Assembly (NCBI GenBank): GCA_945870085.1
Contig: CAMBQX010000027.1
Coordinates: 1 to 14,280 of the forward strand
Direction: 5' to 3'
Length of the DNA: 14,280 nucleotides
Source: Bifidobacterium breve
Lineage (GTDB): Bacteria; Actinomycetota; Actinomycetes; S36-B12
This document shows, one piece after another, positions 1 through 7,417 of the stretch. The translations under genes and the position numbers were made by a program. The notes beneath the pieces were generated by a model, which saw only the letters and a list, made by a program, of their open reading frames with translations, made no database searches and was not told where the DNA came from. Each line of letters opens with the position of its first letter. Position 1 is the stretch's first letter.

Positions 1-266
1 GAGGGGTTTAGGGTGCCGCCGATACCGGCCACATCGGGCCGTACCCAACCAACACCAAGTGCGAGCCGACCAGTTGGCGCTGAACTTACTGGGGTAGCAA
101 TATCAATATTTGGCATCAGATTTACGTCCTTTGCGTCAGTAAATGTGGAGAGGCTAGCGGCGCCAAGATGGTCCACTGAGTTCAGTTGAACACCAAACCC
201 GCCAAATGGCAATAGCAAAACTCCCATTCCCAGGCGCAAGATAACGGTGCCAAGTACTTTGCCCAT
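1..266 (-). CDS. Exported protein of unknown function, N-terminal part only
   Basis: Reading the minus strand from the ATG at 266, the frame stays open for 88 codons and runs off the left edge, so only the N-terminus is visible. It begins MGKVLGTVILRLGMGVLLL, a short basic stretch followed by a hydrophobic core (about residues 5-26). This looks like a signal peptide or membrane anchor. The remainder (about residues 27-88) is polar, contains no cysteine and shows no motif I recognise. It ends in a Gly-rich stretch, GWVRPDVAGIGGTLNP. No good Shine-Dalgarno sequence precedes the ATG. An in-frame GTG at 284 would add six residues, and an internal ATG at codon 14 would remove much of the signal. 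The gene diverges from rarA across 56 bases. The open frame and signal-like start make it likely real, but the function is unknown. Confidence 0.55.
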   Translation of the reverse strand, partial: MGKVLGTVILRLGMGVLLLPFGGFGVQLNSVDHLGAASLSTFTDAKDVNLMPNIDIATPVSSAPTGRLALGVGWVRPDVAGIGGTLNP

Positions 267-322
267 TAATCCGGGTTCAAACACCCCGATTTGCAGGCTG
301 GGCTTTAGTTTAGGGTTGCGTC
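267..322. promoter_or_regulatory. Divergent intergenic region between the leftward gene and rarA
   Basis: These 56 bases separate two divergent starts, so they should hold promoters for both genes. On the plus strand there is no Shine-Dalgarno sequence before the rarA ATG. The hexamer TAGGGT at 311-316 fits the actinobacterial -10 pattern TANNNT and ends six bases before the ATG, where it would place transcription start at the A of the start codon (a leaderless mRNA). No convincing -35 hexamer is visible 16-18 bases upstream. I could not find a clear -10 for the leftward gene. The promoter assignment is inference from pattern and spacing. Confidence 0.35.
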
Positions 323-1651
323 ATGACGTTATTCGATGACGGGCTGTCCCCGCAGCGGGCTTCCGCCCCGCTGGCAGTGCGAATGCGCCCACGAACTATC
401 GATGAGGTCATCGGGCAAGGCGGTGTTCTGCAGCCAGGATCCCCGCTGCGAACGATGCTGGAGAGTTCAACTCACAGTGTGTCGGTTATTTTGTGGGGCC
501 CCCCTGGTACCGGCAAGACGACCCTAGCCTCCCTGGTGTCATTGGCTTCGGGGCGAACCTTTACGCAACTTTCCGCGGTCACCGCTGGGGTAAAGGATGT
601 GCGGGAGGTCATTGACACCGCCCGCGACCAATTAGCAATGCACGGACGTGGCACCGTCTTATTCATTGATGAGGTGCATCGTTTCTCAAAGAGTCAACAG
701 GACGCATTATTGCCAGCGGTTGAAAATGGTTGGGTGACTTTAATCGCGGCCACGACCGAAAACCCGAGTTTCTCGGTGATCGCGCCACTGCTATCCCGTA
801 GTGTGGTGATTACCCTCCAACCCCTTACCGAACCGGATTTGGAAGTACTAATTCGCCGTGCTGTTAGTGATGCACGGGGACTTGCTGATCGGGTCACCAT
901 CTCAGATGAAGCTGTATTCGCTTTGGCGCGAATGTCAATTGGGGATGCGCGAAGGGCACTCACAGCCCTAGAAGCCGCTTCGGCACCACTGCTTCCAGTC
1001 GGGGGTGGGGTTCTGGAACTGGAAAATATTGAACAAGCGGTGCAGCATGTGGCACTTAGGTATGACAAAGATGGTGATCAGCACTATGACGTGATCAGTG
1101 CTTTCATTAAAAGTGTGCGCGGAAGTGATGTAGATGCGGCCCTCCACTACTTAGCTCGCATGCTTGAATCCGGAGAAGACCCAAGGTTTGTGGCTCGACG
1201 TTTGATGATCTTGGCTAGTGAAGACATCGGGATGGCTGACTCGAGTGTGTTGCAGACCGCGGTTGCCGCTGCCTCCGCTGTCGCCTTAGTTGGCATGCCA
1301 GAGGCGCAGATTATTTTGGCCCATGCCACGATCCACGCCGCTCTTGCAGCAAAATCAAATGCCGTGGTGCTCGCGATTGGGGCAGCGACCGGTGACGTGA
1401 AGCGTGGGGCTGTTGGGTCAGTGCCCCCTTGGCTACGAGATGCCCACTACCCGGGTGCTGCGGCACTGGGCCACGGCCAGACCTACATTTACCCGCACGA
1501 TTTACCCGGTGGTGTCGCCGAGCAGCAGTACCTACCCGATATTTTGGCCGGGTCGCATTACTACCAGCCCACCACACATGGGGCCGAGGCCCACTGGGCG
1601 CAGGTGGCCGCACGTCTAGAGCAAGCGCGGCGCGGGGAGCCGGCCGGATAA
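323..1651 (+). CDS. rarA: RarA/MgsA-family AAA+ ATPase (replication-associated recombination protein A)
   Basis: A 442-residue cytoplasmic AAA+ ATPase of the RarA/MgsA/WRNIP1 family, related to clamp-loader and RuvB ATPases. Family members act at stalled replication forks and single-strand/double-strand junctions. Visible motifs are the Walker A loop GPPGTGKT (59-66), Walker B LFIDEVH (113-119), sensor 1 ATTEN (143-147) and the sensor 2 region GDARR (207-211). An alpha-helical C-terminal tetramerisation domain follows, including the typical SEDIGMAD block. Length is normal for the family (about 430-450). The N-terminus carries the usual PLAVRMRPRTIDEVIGQ leader into the ATPase core. The ATG at 323 has no Shine-Dalgarno sequence and may be a leaderless start. 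It is the first gene of the rightward run, with 48 bases before the next start. In M. tuberculosis the homologue Rv2559c sits in the same position relative to alaS. Confidence 0.95.
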   Translation: MTLFDDGLSPQRASAPLAVRMRPRTIDEVIGQGGVLQPGSPLRTMLESSTHSVSVILWGPPGTGKTTLASLVSLASGRTFTQLSAVTAGVKDVREVIDTARDQLAMHGRGTVLFIDEVHRFSKSQQDALLPAVENGWVTLIAATTENPSFSVIAPLLSRSVVITLQPLTEPDLEVLIRRAVSDARGLADRVTISDEAVFALARMSIGDARRALTALEAASAPLLPVGGGVLELENIEQAVQHVALRYDKDGDQHYDVISAFIKSVRGSDVDAALHYLARMLESGEDPRFVARRLMILASEDIGMADSSVLQTAVAAASAVALVGMPEAQIILAHATIHAALAAKSNAVVLAIGAATGDVKRGAVGSVPPWLRDAHYPGAAALGHGQTYIYPHDLPGGVAEQQYLPDILAGSHYYQPTTHGAEAHWAQVAARLEQARRGEPAG

Positions 1652-1689
1652 GGTTGGGCCCAAAGCATTCAGGAGTCACTAGCCGGTTT

Positions 1690-1694
1690 GGGAG
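1690..1694 (+). promoter_or_regulatory. Shine-Dalgarno GGGAG that decides the start of the small gene
   Basis: GGGAG lies five bases upstream of the GTG at 1700. A TTG at 1688 in the same frame would overlap this element and lies 12 bases from an earlier AGGAG (1671-1675). The GTG is therefore preferred, though the TTG cannot be excluded. Confidence 0.5.
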
Positions 1695-1699
1695 TAGTC

Positions 1700-1930
1700 G
1701 TGCGCAGGTTGTTTTGGACCGCGGTAGGTGCTGCGGGCGGGGTGGTCCTCTACCGCCAAGGACAAAAATTCTTGGCTGATGCTCGAGAGCATGGCGTAGT
1801 CGCCAGCGCCCAGCAGGTCGGGCTTTCCGCCGCTTCCACTTTGGCCACCGCCCGCGCTTTAATTGCCGGTGAGAACCGAGTCGCCCCGCGTGCGGTGCCG
1901 GGGCGAGCCGCGTCAAAGGTACGTGGCTGA
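1700..1930 (+). CDS. Small membrane-associated protein, DUF6167-like
   Basis: A 76-residue protein beginning MRRLFWTAVGAAGGVVLYRQ: a basic N-terminus and one short hydrophobic, glycine/alanine-rich segment (about residues 4-19). A hydrophilic Ala/Arg-rich tail with amphipathic helical character follows. Streptomyces and other actinobacteria carry a small protein with the same start pattern (RRxFW..GAAAGV) just upstream of alaS, annotated DUF6167. Position and sequence agree with that family, whose function is not known to me. The GTG start has a GGGAG five bases upstream. The stop TGA overlaps the alaS ATG by one base (TGATG), so translation of the two genes is probably coupled. The protein is probably anchored in the cytoplasmic membrane with a cytoplasmic tail, but orientation is inference. 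Confidence 0.75.
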   Translation: MRRLFWTAVGAAGGVVLYRQGQKFLADAREHGVVASAQQVGLSAASTLATARALIAGENRVAPRAVPGRAASKVRG

Positions 1931-4605
1931 TGGATTCCGCTGAGATTAGAAGTCGTTTCCTGCGTTACTTTGCGGATCGCGGGCATCAAATCGTGCCATC
2001 GGCTTCATTACTTCTTGACGACCCGACCCTGCTATTTGTTAATGCCGGCATGGTGCCTTTTAAGCCCTATTTCTTAGGCGAGGCACCGGCGCCATATCCG
2101 CGGGCTACCAGCGTGCAAAAAGTCGTTCGAACCCTCGATATTGAAGAGGTTGGTAAGACGACTCGGCACGCCTCGTTCTTTCAGATGGCAGGCAACTTTT
2201 CCTTCGGCGATTACTTTAAGGCTGAAGCGATTCCATTCGCTTGGGATCTACTAACCAGATCGATCGCAGACGGCGGGTACGGGTTCCCTGAGGATCGATT
2301 GTGGGCAACGGTCTACCTAGATGATGACGAAGCCATCGACATTTGGCATAAGCAGGTCGGTTTACCACTTGATCGTATTCAGCGCCGTGGCATGGCTGAT
2401 AATTTCTGGTCGATGGGGGTTCCGGGCCCATGCGGTCCTTGCTCGGAAATCTATTACGACCGAGGAAGCGAGTACGGCTTAGATGGTGGGCCGGTTGTTG
2501 ATGAAGACCGTTATCTCGAGGTCTGGAACCTGGTCTTCATGCAGTCAGAGCGTGGTGCGGGGCCGGCAAAAGAGGACTACCCGATTCTCGGGGATCTGCC
2601 TGCTCAAAATATTGATACTGGCATGGGCCTAGAGCGCATGGCTGCGTTACTTCAAGGGGTTGAAAATATCTATGAAATCGACACCACACTAGGGATTCTA
2701 GATCGGGCATGTGAACTATCCGGGGCGGTTTACGGCCAAAATGCCAAGGACGATGTCGCACTCCGCATAGTCGCTGATCACGCTCGCACCTGCGCCTTCC
2801 TGATCGGCGATGGCGTGATACCCGGTAATGAGGGTCGCGGCTATGTCTTGCGCCGCATCATGCGCCGAACCATTCGGATGATGAGGCTCTTGGGCGCCGG
2901 TGACCCTGCGATGCCTGACTTGATTGATGCCACCGTGCTGGCAATGGCCCCGCAGTACCCAGAACTAAACGATGAAGCCAACCGCATCAGACAGATCGCG
3001 GCTGGTGAAGAAGCCGTATTCTTGCAAACACTGAAGACCGGCACGACAATATTTGATGATGCTGTGCAGCAGGTTAAGGATCGCGGCAGCAAGACATTGC
3101 CGGGGGCCAAAGCTTTCGCGCTTCATGACACCTACGGGTTTCCCTTTGATCTCACCCTTGAGATGGCCGCCGAGCAAGGCCTAGCAGTCGATGAAGACGC
3201 CTTCCGTCAATTAATGGGGCAGCAGCGTGAACGCGCAAAGGCCGATGCCCGTGATCGCAAAGTGGGCTTGACCGCTACCACCGAATATCGCGATATCTTG
3301 CAGGTTGGCGGCACTACAGAATTCACCGGCTATCTTGAAGCCGCGAGTGATGCAACAGTTATCGGTTTACTCCGCGATGGAGTCACGGTGCCGACCGCAG
3401 GCCTTGGTGAGCACGTTGAAGTCATCTTGAACCGTAGCCCTTTTTATGCCGAAGCCGGTGGGCAATTGGGTGACCACGGCCGCATCGTCACAGCCGATGG
3501 CGGGGTCGTTGAGATCTACGACGTACAAGTTCCGGTCCCGGGATTGTTCGTGCATCGTGGTGAGGTGGTAGTCGGTGAAATCGTGCAAGGTGCGGTGGTT
3601 ACTGGCGAAGTCGACGTCGCTCGGCGCAAGGCCATCTCGCGGGCACACACTGCTACCCATTTGATCCACCGGGCTTTTCGCGAGCGTCTTGGTGACACCG
3701 CAACACAAATGGGTTCGGAGAACGCTCCGGGTCGAATTCGATTTGACTTCCCGAGCCCAACTCCGGTCGGTGCTTTGGTTCTTCAAGAAGTTGAAGCCCG
3801 TGTCAACGAGGTGCTTCTTGATGACCTAGAAGTAAGTGCGCAGTTAATGACTCAGCCGGAGGCTAGGGCTATGGGAGCGATGGCGCTCTTCGGTGAAAAG
3901 TACGGTGATCAGGTGCGCGTGGTTTCGGTAGGCAACTGGGCCCATGAGCTTTGTGGTGGTACGCACGCCCTGAGATCAGGGCAATTGGGTGTGGTGACAT
4001 TCTTGTCCGAAGGGTCGATCGGTACCGGGGTGCGGCGTCTTGAGGCTCTTGTAGGTGCTGATGCATACACCTATTTAGCACGTGAGCATGTACTGGTAAA
4101 TCGCCTAACTGATTTGCTGAAAGCGCCAAGTGATGAGCTAGTCGAACGTATCGAACGCACAATAGGTGCGCTGAAGGATGCTGAACGCGATCTAGCCAAG
4201 GTTAAGAGTGCGCAACTGGTGGCCGGGATCGATGCCATTATCGGTGAGGGCCGTGAAATCGGTGAAGTCCGCGTGTGGGCATTTGAAGCACCCGCTGGTA
4301 CGAGTGCCGGAGAACTTCGTGAACTAGTTATCAAGGGCCGCGGCCGTAATCGCCCAGATATTCCAGTGGTCCTTGTCGGTAGTGCTATCGCTGACAACAA
4401 AGTATCGATGGTAGCCGCGGCTAATCCACGTGCGATTGAACTGGGGCTAACGGCCAGTTGGCTACTGAATATTGCACTTGCCGGGGTGGGTGGCCGGGGC
4501 GGAGGCAAGGATGATCTCGCTCAGGGAGGTGGGCCCGAAGTAGGCGGTGTAGTCAAGGCATTTGGTCTGGTCGAGACCGCGATTGCGAAGCGGCTAGGCG
4601 GCTGA
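1930..4605 (+). CDS. alaS: Alanyl-tRNA synthetase
   Basis: Charges tRNA-Ala with alanine using ATP and hydrolyses mischarged Ser- and Gly-tRNA. The 891 residues are full length for the family (E. coli 876). The class II aminoacylation core is seen in TRHASFFQMAGNFSFGDYF (78-96), GVPGPCGPCSEIYYD and the motif 3 region NIDTGMGLERM (227-237), followed by the GRGYVLRRIMRR block. The editing domain has its zinc-site residues in HTATH (H573, H577) and CGGTH (C675, H679), offset by nine from the E. coli numbering. The C-terminal C-Ala/DHHA1 domain ends in the Gly-rich GVGGRGGGKDDLAQGGG (852-868). No key residue is missing. The ATG at 1930 overlaps the preceding stop by one base, and ruvX starts two bases after the stop. 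No T-box leader is present upstream. Confidence 0.98.
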   Translation: MDSAEIRSRFLRYFADRGHQIVPSASLLLDDPTLLFVNAGMVPFKPYFLGEAPAPYPRATSVQKVVRTLDIEEVGKTTRHASFFQMAGNFSFGDYFKAEAIPFAWDLLTRSIADGGYGFPEDRLWATVYLDDDEAIDIWHKQVGLPLDRIQRRGMADNFWSMGVPGPCGPCSEIYYDRGSEYGLDGGPVVDEDRYLEVWNLVFMQSERGAGPAKEDYPILGDLPAQNIDTGMGLERMAALLQGVENIYEIDTTLGILDRACELSGAVYGQNAKDDVALRIVADHARTCAFLIGDGVIPGNEGRGYVLRRIMRRTIRMMRLLGAGDPAMPDLIDATVLAMAPQYPELNDEANRIRQIAAGEEAVFLQTLKTGTTIFDDAVQQVKDRGSKTLPGAKAFALHDTYGFPFDLTLEMAAEQGLAVDEDAFRQLMGQQRERAKADARDRKVGLTATTEYRDILQVGGTTEFTGYLEAASDATVIGLLRDGVTVPTAGLGEHVEVILNRSPFYAEAGGQLGDHGRIVTADGGVVEIYDVQVPVPGLFVHRGEVVVGEIVQGAVVTGEVDVARRKAISRAHTATHLIHRAFRERLGDTATQMGSENAPGRIRFDFPSPTPVGALVLQEVEARVNEVLLDDLEVSAQLMTQPEARAMGAMALFGEKYGDQVRVVSVGNWAHELCGGTHALRSGQLGVVTFLSEGSIGTGVRRLEALVGADAYTYLAREHVLVNRLTDLLKAPSDELVERIERTIGALKDAERDLAKVKSAQLVAGIDAIIGEGREIGEVRVWAFEAPAGTSAGELRELVIKGRGRNRPDIPVVLVGSAIADNKVSMVAAANPRAIELGLTASWLLNIALAGVGGRGGGKDDLAQGGGPEVGGVVKAFGLVETAIAKRLGG

Positions 4606-4607
4606 GG

Positions 4608-5042
4608 GTGACCGGGGTCCATATGGCCTGCGATGTCGGCAGCGTCCGCATAGGAGTTGCCCGAAGTGACCCGGGTGGGGTTCTGGCTTTTCCGCTGGAC
4701 GCGATTGCCGCAGGGCCAGATGCTATTGCGCAATTGGATGCACTGATAACCGAGTACGAAGCCGTCGGCGTAATTATCGGATTACCCTTAAACATGGATG
4801 GTACGGCCGGAACTGCTGCGCAATCGGCTCAAGTGTGGGCAGCGCAGGTGGCAGATGCTGTTTCTGTGCCTGTTGAGCTCTTGGATGAACGCTTGACAAC
4901 GGTGCAGGCCCAACGCGGATTACACGAGGCGGGGCGCACGGTTCGCTCCTCGCGAGCGGTGATCGATAGTGCGTCTGCGGTAGTGCTCCTGCAGTCATAT
5001 TTGGATACTTCGCGGAAGGCATCCAGTGAGTCAGCTGAATAG
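4608..5042 (+). CDS. ruvX: RuvX/YqgF family nuclease (16S pre-rRNA 5'-end processing)
   Basis: A 144-residue protein with an RNase H-like fold. The family is implicated in maturation of the 5' end of 16S rRNA and is also described as a putative Holliday junction resolvase. The first catalytic-Asp motif is CDVGSVRIGVARSDP (residues 8-22). GLPLNMDGT and the LLDERLTT motif with its conserved glutamate follow, and near the C-terminus VIDSASAVVLLQSYLD supplies the last acidic residue. Length is typical (about 140-160). The GTG at 4608 lies two bases after alaS, suggesting coupling. An in-frame ATG at 4623, starting MACDVGSV, is an alternative that still keeps the motif. The 3' end overlaps mltG by 17 bases. 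The alaS-ruvX-mltG-aroE order is the standard actinobacterial arrangement. Confidence 0.93.
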   Translation: MTGVHMACDVGSVRIGVARSDPGGVLAFPLDAIAAGPDAIAQLDALITEYEAVGVIIGLPLNMDGTAGTAAQSAQVWAAQVADAVSVPVELLDERLTTVQAQRGLHEAGRTVRSSRAVIDSASAVVLLQSYLDTSRKASSESAE

Positions 5043-6123
5043 CATGATGAGTTCTGGTTCGCTGCCCCCATCGGCGAATAAGCGCAGCATTAGCCGTCGC
5101 ATAGTCTTACTGCTACTTCTTGTCTTACTCGCTGGCCTAATTTGGGGCGGTTTCTCAATACTCCGTGGTTCGACAACTACCTCGGATTATGTTGGTGCAG
5201 GTACATCTGATGTAGTGGTCGTGGTTGAACGCGGGGATTCCCTTCGGGTGATTGCCGAGAAACTTCGGACCGCTGACGTCGTCATGAGCGTGGAATCTTT
5301 CTTGGCGGCGGTAAGTGCCGACGATCGCGCGTCGAGTATCGGACCTGGTAAATACATCATGCACGATCAGATGAGTGGGGCTTTAGCGCTAGCGCTGATG
5401 TTGGACCCCACTTCGCGCGAACTAAACCAAATGGTCTTGCCTGAGGGTCTAACGCTGGATGAAACCGTGGCTATTGCAAGTAAAGCTACGGGCCTTGCTA
5501 AGGCCAATTTCAAAGATGCGCTCAAGGCCCCTGGCGAACTTGACCTGCCAACTTATGCCGAGGACCGCCCGGAAGGTTTTCTATTTCCGGCCACCTATGA
5601 CTTATCCGGTGACGAGACTGCTGCTGATGTGCTGCGTGTGCTCGTCAATCGATTCGCGCAAACAAGTGCAGATGTCGGGCTCGAGAGTCGGGCGGCGGCG
5701 GTTGGTAGAACACCCTACGAAGTTCTTACGATCGCATCGTTATTGCAGGCTGAGGGTTTGCCAAATGACTTTGCCAAAGTAGCTCGCGTGATTTACAACC
5801 GACTTGACGCGCAGATGCCACTGCAACTTGACGCGACTGTGTCGTATGCATTGGGGATAAATGACATTTTACTCGATGAGGAGCAACTGTCTACTGAGTC
5901 GCCATACAACACATATATAAATGTGGGCCTGCCGCCTACGCCTATCAACTCACCCGGTGAAGCAGCGATCGATGCTGCGTTGGCACCTGCCAGTGGCAAG
6001 TGGCTGTATTTCGTGACGGTAGATCCGCAGGCTGGCATCACAAAATTCACCAAGTCATACGACAAGTTCTTGCAGCTCAAAGCGCAGTTCCAAGCTAATC
6101 TCGCAAAGTCAACAAGTGAGTAG
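5026..6123 (+). CDS. mltG: Endolytic murein transglycosylase MltG (YceG-like)
   Basis: A membrane-anchored enzyme that cuts nascent glycan strands and so limits their length during wall synthesis. After a basic cytoplasmic N-terminus (NKRSISRR) there is one transmembrane helix, about residues 25-45. An extracytoplasmic LysM-like subdomain follows (about 62-115), then the YceG catalytic domain. Family landmarks are LPEGLTLDE (138-146), EGFLFPATYDL (183-193), the catalytic region ASLLQAEG with the presumed catalytic Glu243, KVARVIYNRL (251-260) and the GLPPTPINSPG loop (301-311). The 365-residue length is normal. The GTG at 5026 lies inside ruvX. ATGs at 5044 and 5047 are alternatives that would only trim the cytoplasmic tail. 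The stop overlaps the aroE start by eight bases. Confidence 0.95.
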   Translation: MSQLNSMMSSGSLPPSANKRSISRRIVLLLLLVLLAGLIWGGFSILRGSTTTSDYVGAGTSDVVVVVERGDSLRVIAEKLRTADVVMSVESFLAAVSADDRASSIGPGKYIMHDQMSGALALALMLDPTSRELNQMVLPEGLTLDETVAIASKATGLAKANFKDALKAPGELDLPTYAEDRPEGFLFPATYDLSGDETAADVLRVLVNRFAQTSADVGLESRAAAVGRTPYEVLTIASLLQAEGLPNDFAKVARVIYNRLDAQMPLQLDATVSYALGINDILLDEEQLSTESPYNTYINVGLPPTPINSPGEAAIDAALAPASGKWLYFVTVDPQAGITKFTKSYDKFLQLKAQFQANLAKSTSE

Positions 6124-6922
6124 TGCACCAGGGATGCGAGCAGCTGTGCTCGGTTCACCAATAGCTCATAGCCTGTCTCCGGTCATTCATCGGGCCGCCT
6201 ACCAAGCTTTGGGGCTGGACTGGAGTTATGAGGCTCTCGATGTGAATTCACTTCAACTGCCGAAGTTTCTTTCGGACTTGGATGAATCTTGGGCTGGCCT
6301 GTCGTTGACAATGCCACTTAAGGAGACGGTCATTGAGCATCTCAATGAAGTTGACGAATTGGCAAGGCGGGTGCGAGCAGTAAATACGGTGCTCCCGACT
6401 GAGCGTGGGTTGCTTGGCATAAATACCGATGTCTACGGGATGGTCCAAGCACTGAATGCGGCTGGCCTCAAGGTGTGCTCGACCGCAACGATTCTTGGTG
6501 CCGGGGCAACAGCACGAAGTGCGGTGGCGGCCGCGGCCGCAATGGGTGTTACTTCAATAACCGTCTGTGCGCGCCGTCTTGCTGCGGCGCTAGATGTCTG
6601 CGCGGTGGCCGCTGAATTTGGGGTAATCGCTAACGCACGAGACCTTGAGCCGGCAGCTTATTTACTCACAGCGGATCTAATAATAAGCACATTGCCCGGA
6701 GATATCGCCGCGCATTGGGTTCCCTGCGTCGGAGCTGGGGCAGGAGCCTTGCAAGATGTCTCTTATCATCCGTGGCCATCTCCGTTAGCCGGCGCCTGGC
6801 CCACAAAAGTCATTGCTAGCGGTCGTGATCTACTACTTTGGCAGGCGGCGGAGCAAGTGCACCTAATGACTGGGCGAGATGCTCCGGTGCTACAGATGCG
6901 GGCTGCGCTCGATGCAGCTTGA
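6116..6922 (+). CDS. aroE: Shikimate dehydrogenase
   Basis: Catalyses NADPH-dependent reduction of 3-dehydroshikimate to shikimate, step 4 of the shikimate pathway, in the cytoplasm. The substrate domain begins with LGSPIAHSLSPVIH (12-25). The catalytic lysine is in LTMPLK (K69), and further active-site residues are in AVNTV (N90) and GINTDVYG (D105). The nucleotide-binding loop GAGATAR (128-134) opens the Rossmann domain. The C-terminal WQAAEQVHLMTG helix is the usual substrate-side element. Length of 268 is normal. The GTG at 6116 overlaps the mltG end by eight bases. An ATG at 6134 would start MRAAVLGSP and also keeps all motifs, so the exact start is uncertain by six codons. It lies apart from aroCKBQ, separated by the prepilin peptidase gene. 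Confidence 0.96.
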   Translation: MSSAPGMRAAVLGSPIAHSLSPVIHRAAYQALGLDWSYEALDVNSLQLPKFLSDLDESWAGLSLTMPLKETVIEHLNEVDELARRVRAVNTVLPTERGLLGINTDVYGMVQALNAAGLKVCSTATILGAGATARSAVAAAAAMGVTSITVCARRLAAALDVCAVAAEFGVIANARDLEPAAYLLTADLIISTLPGDIAAHWVPCVGAGAGALQDVSYHPWPSPLAGAWPTKVIASGRDLLLWQAAEQVHLMTGRDAPVLQMRAALDAA

Positions 6923-6937
6923 GCAGAACGCCCTGAG

Positions 6938-7405
6938 ATGAGCATGGTTTTTGAAATCGCGGCTTGGCTCATCTTCGCGGGGTTTGGGTTTGCGCTGTCG
7001 GTAATTGATATTCGCGAGCATCGATTGCCCAATAATTTGGTGGCGGTCGCGGCCCTCGCGGGGCTGGCCGCGGTGGCGGCAAGTGCGATTAGCTCCGGCG
7101 ATCCTGGTTCGCTGGTGCGCGCGGTGCTCGGGGCGGTGATGGTATTTGGAGCCCTACTAGTGATGGCACTAATTGCGCCAAGTGGCTTAGGGATGGGTGA
7201 TGTCAAACTTGGTGCGGTCACGGGGCTTTATTTGGGCTGGTTGGGCTGGTCCTGGCTTTTTTGGGGCACCTTCATTGGATTTGCTATTGGTGCGGTGTGG
7301 GCGGTGGCGCTAATCCTGCTAAAAAAGGCCCAAAGTTCAACCCCGCTTGCTTTTGGCCCTTTTTTGATCCTCGGTGTCGCGGTCAGCGCCCTGCTCGCTA
7401 TCTGA
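6938..7405 (+). CDS. Short A24-family prepilin peptidase
   Basis: A 155-residue polytopic membrane protein, nearly all of it hydrophobic helices. The two aspartates of the A24 aspartic peptidases are present: D24 in DIREHRLPN, and D88 in GMGDVKLG (the GxGD motif). These enzymes cleave the leader peptide of type IV prepilins and Flp/Tad pilins at the membrane. The N-terminal methyltransferase/zinc domain of PilD-type enzymes is absent, as is usual for the short actinobacterial and Flp types. No pilin or pilus assembly gene is in the window, so its substrate must be encoded elsewhere. The homologue Rv2551c holds the same slot between aroE and aroC. The ATG at 6938 is 15 bases after aroE and has only a weak GAG upstream. 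An ATG at 6944 is equally possible. A nine-base tandem repeat (7232-7249) encodes LGWLGW. Confidence 0.88.
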   Translation: MSMVFEIAAWLIFAGFGFALSVIDIREHRLPNNLVAVAALAGLAAVAASAISSGDPGSLVRAVLGAVMVFGALLVMALIAPSGLGMGDVKLGAVTGLYLGWLGWSWLFWGTFIGFAIGAVWAVALILLKKAQSSTPLAFGPFLILGVAVSALLAI

Positions 7406-7410
7406 AAGGA
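7405..7410 (+). promoter_or_regulatory. Strong Shine-Dalgarno AAAGGA of aroC
   Basis: AAAGGA overlaps the prepilin peptidase stop and lies seven bases before the aroC ATG at 7418. It is one of the few near-consensus ribosome binding sites in the window and fixes this start. Confidence 0.7.
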
Positions 7411-7417
7411 TGGGGGC

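Noticed and set aside
1654..1663. Perfect ten-base palindrome TTGGGCCCAA just after the rarA stop
   Set aside because: It has no loop and no following T-run, so it cannot act as an intrinsic terminator. It may be chance or a dyad site, with nothing to decide.
1311..1916. A 201-codon minus-strand open frame across the rarA end and the small gene
   Set aside because: Arg/Pro/His-rich translation without motifs, opposite rarA and a better supported small plus-strand gene.
3367..3786. A 139-codon minus-strand frame inside alaS, and similar ones at 4071-4508 and 9298-9825
   Set aside because: All lie wholly opposite highly conserved coding sequence and show no family signature or ribosome binding site.
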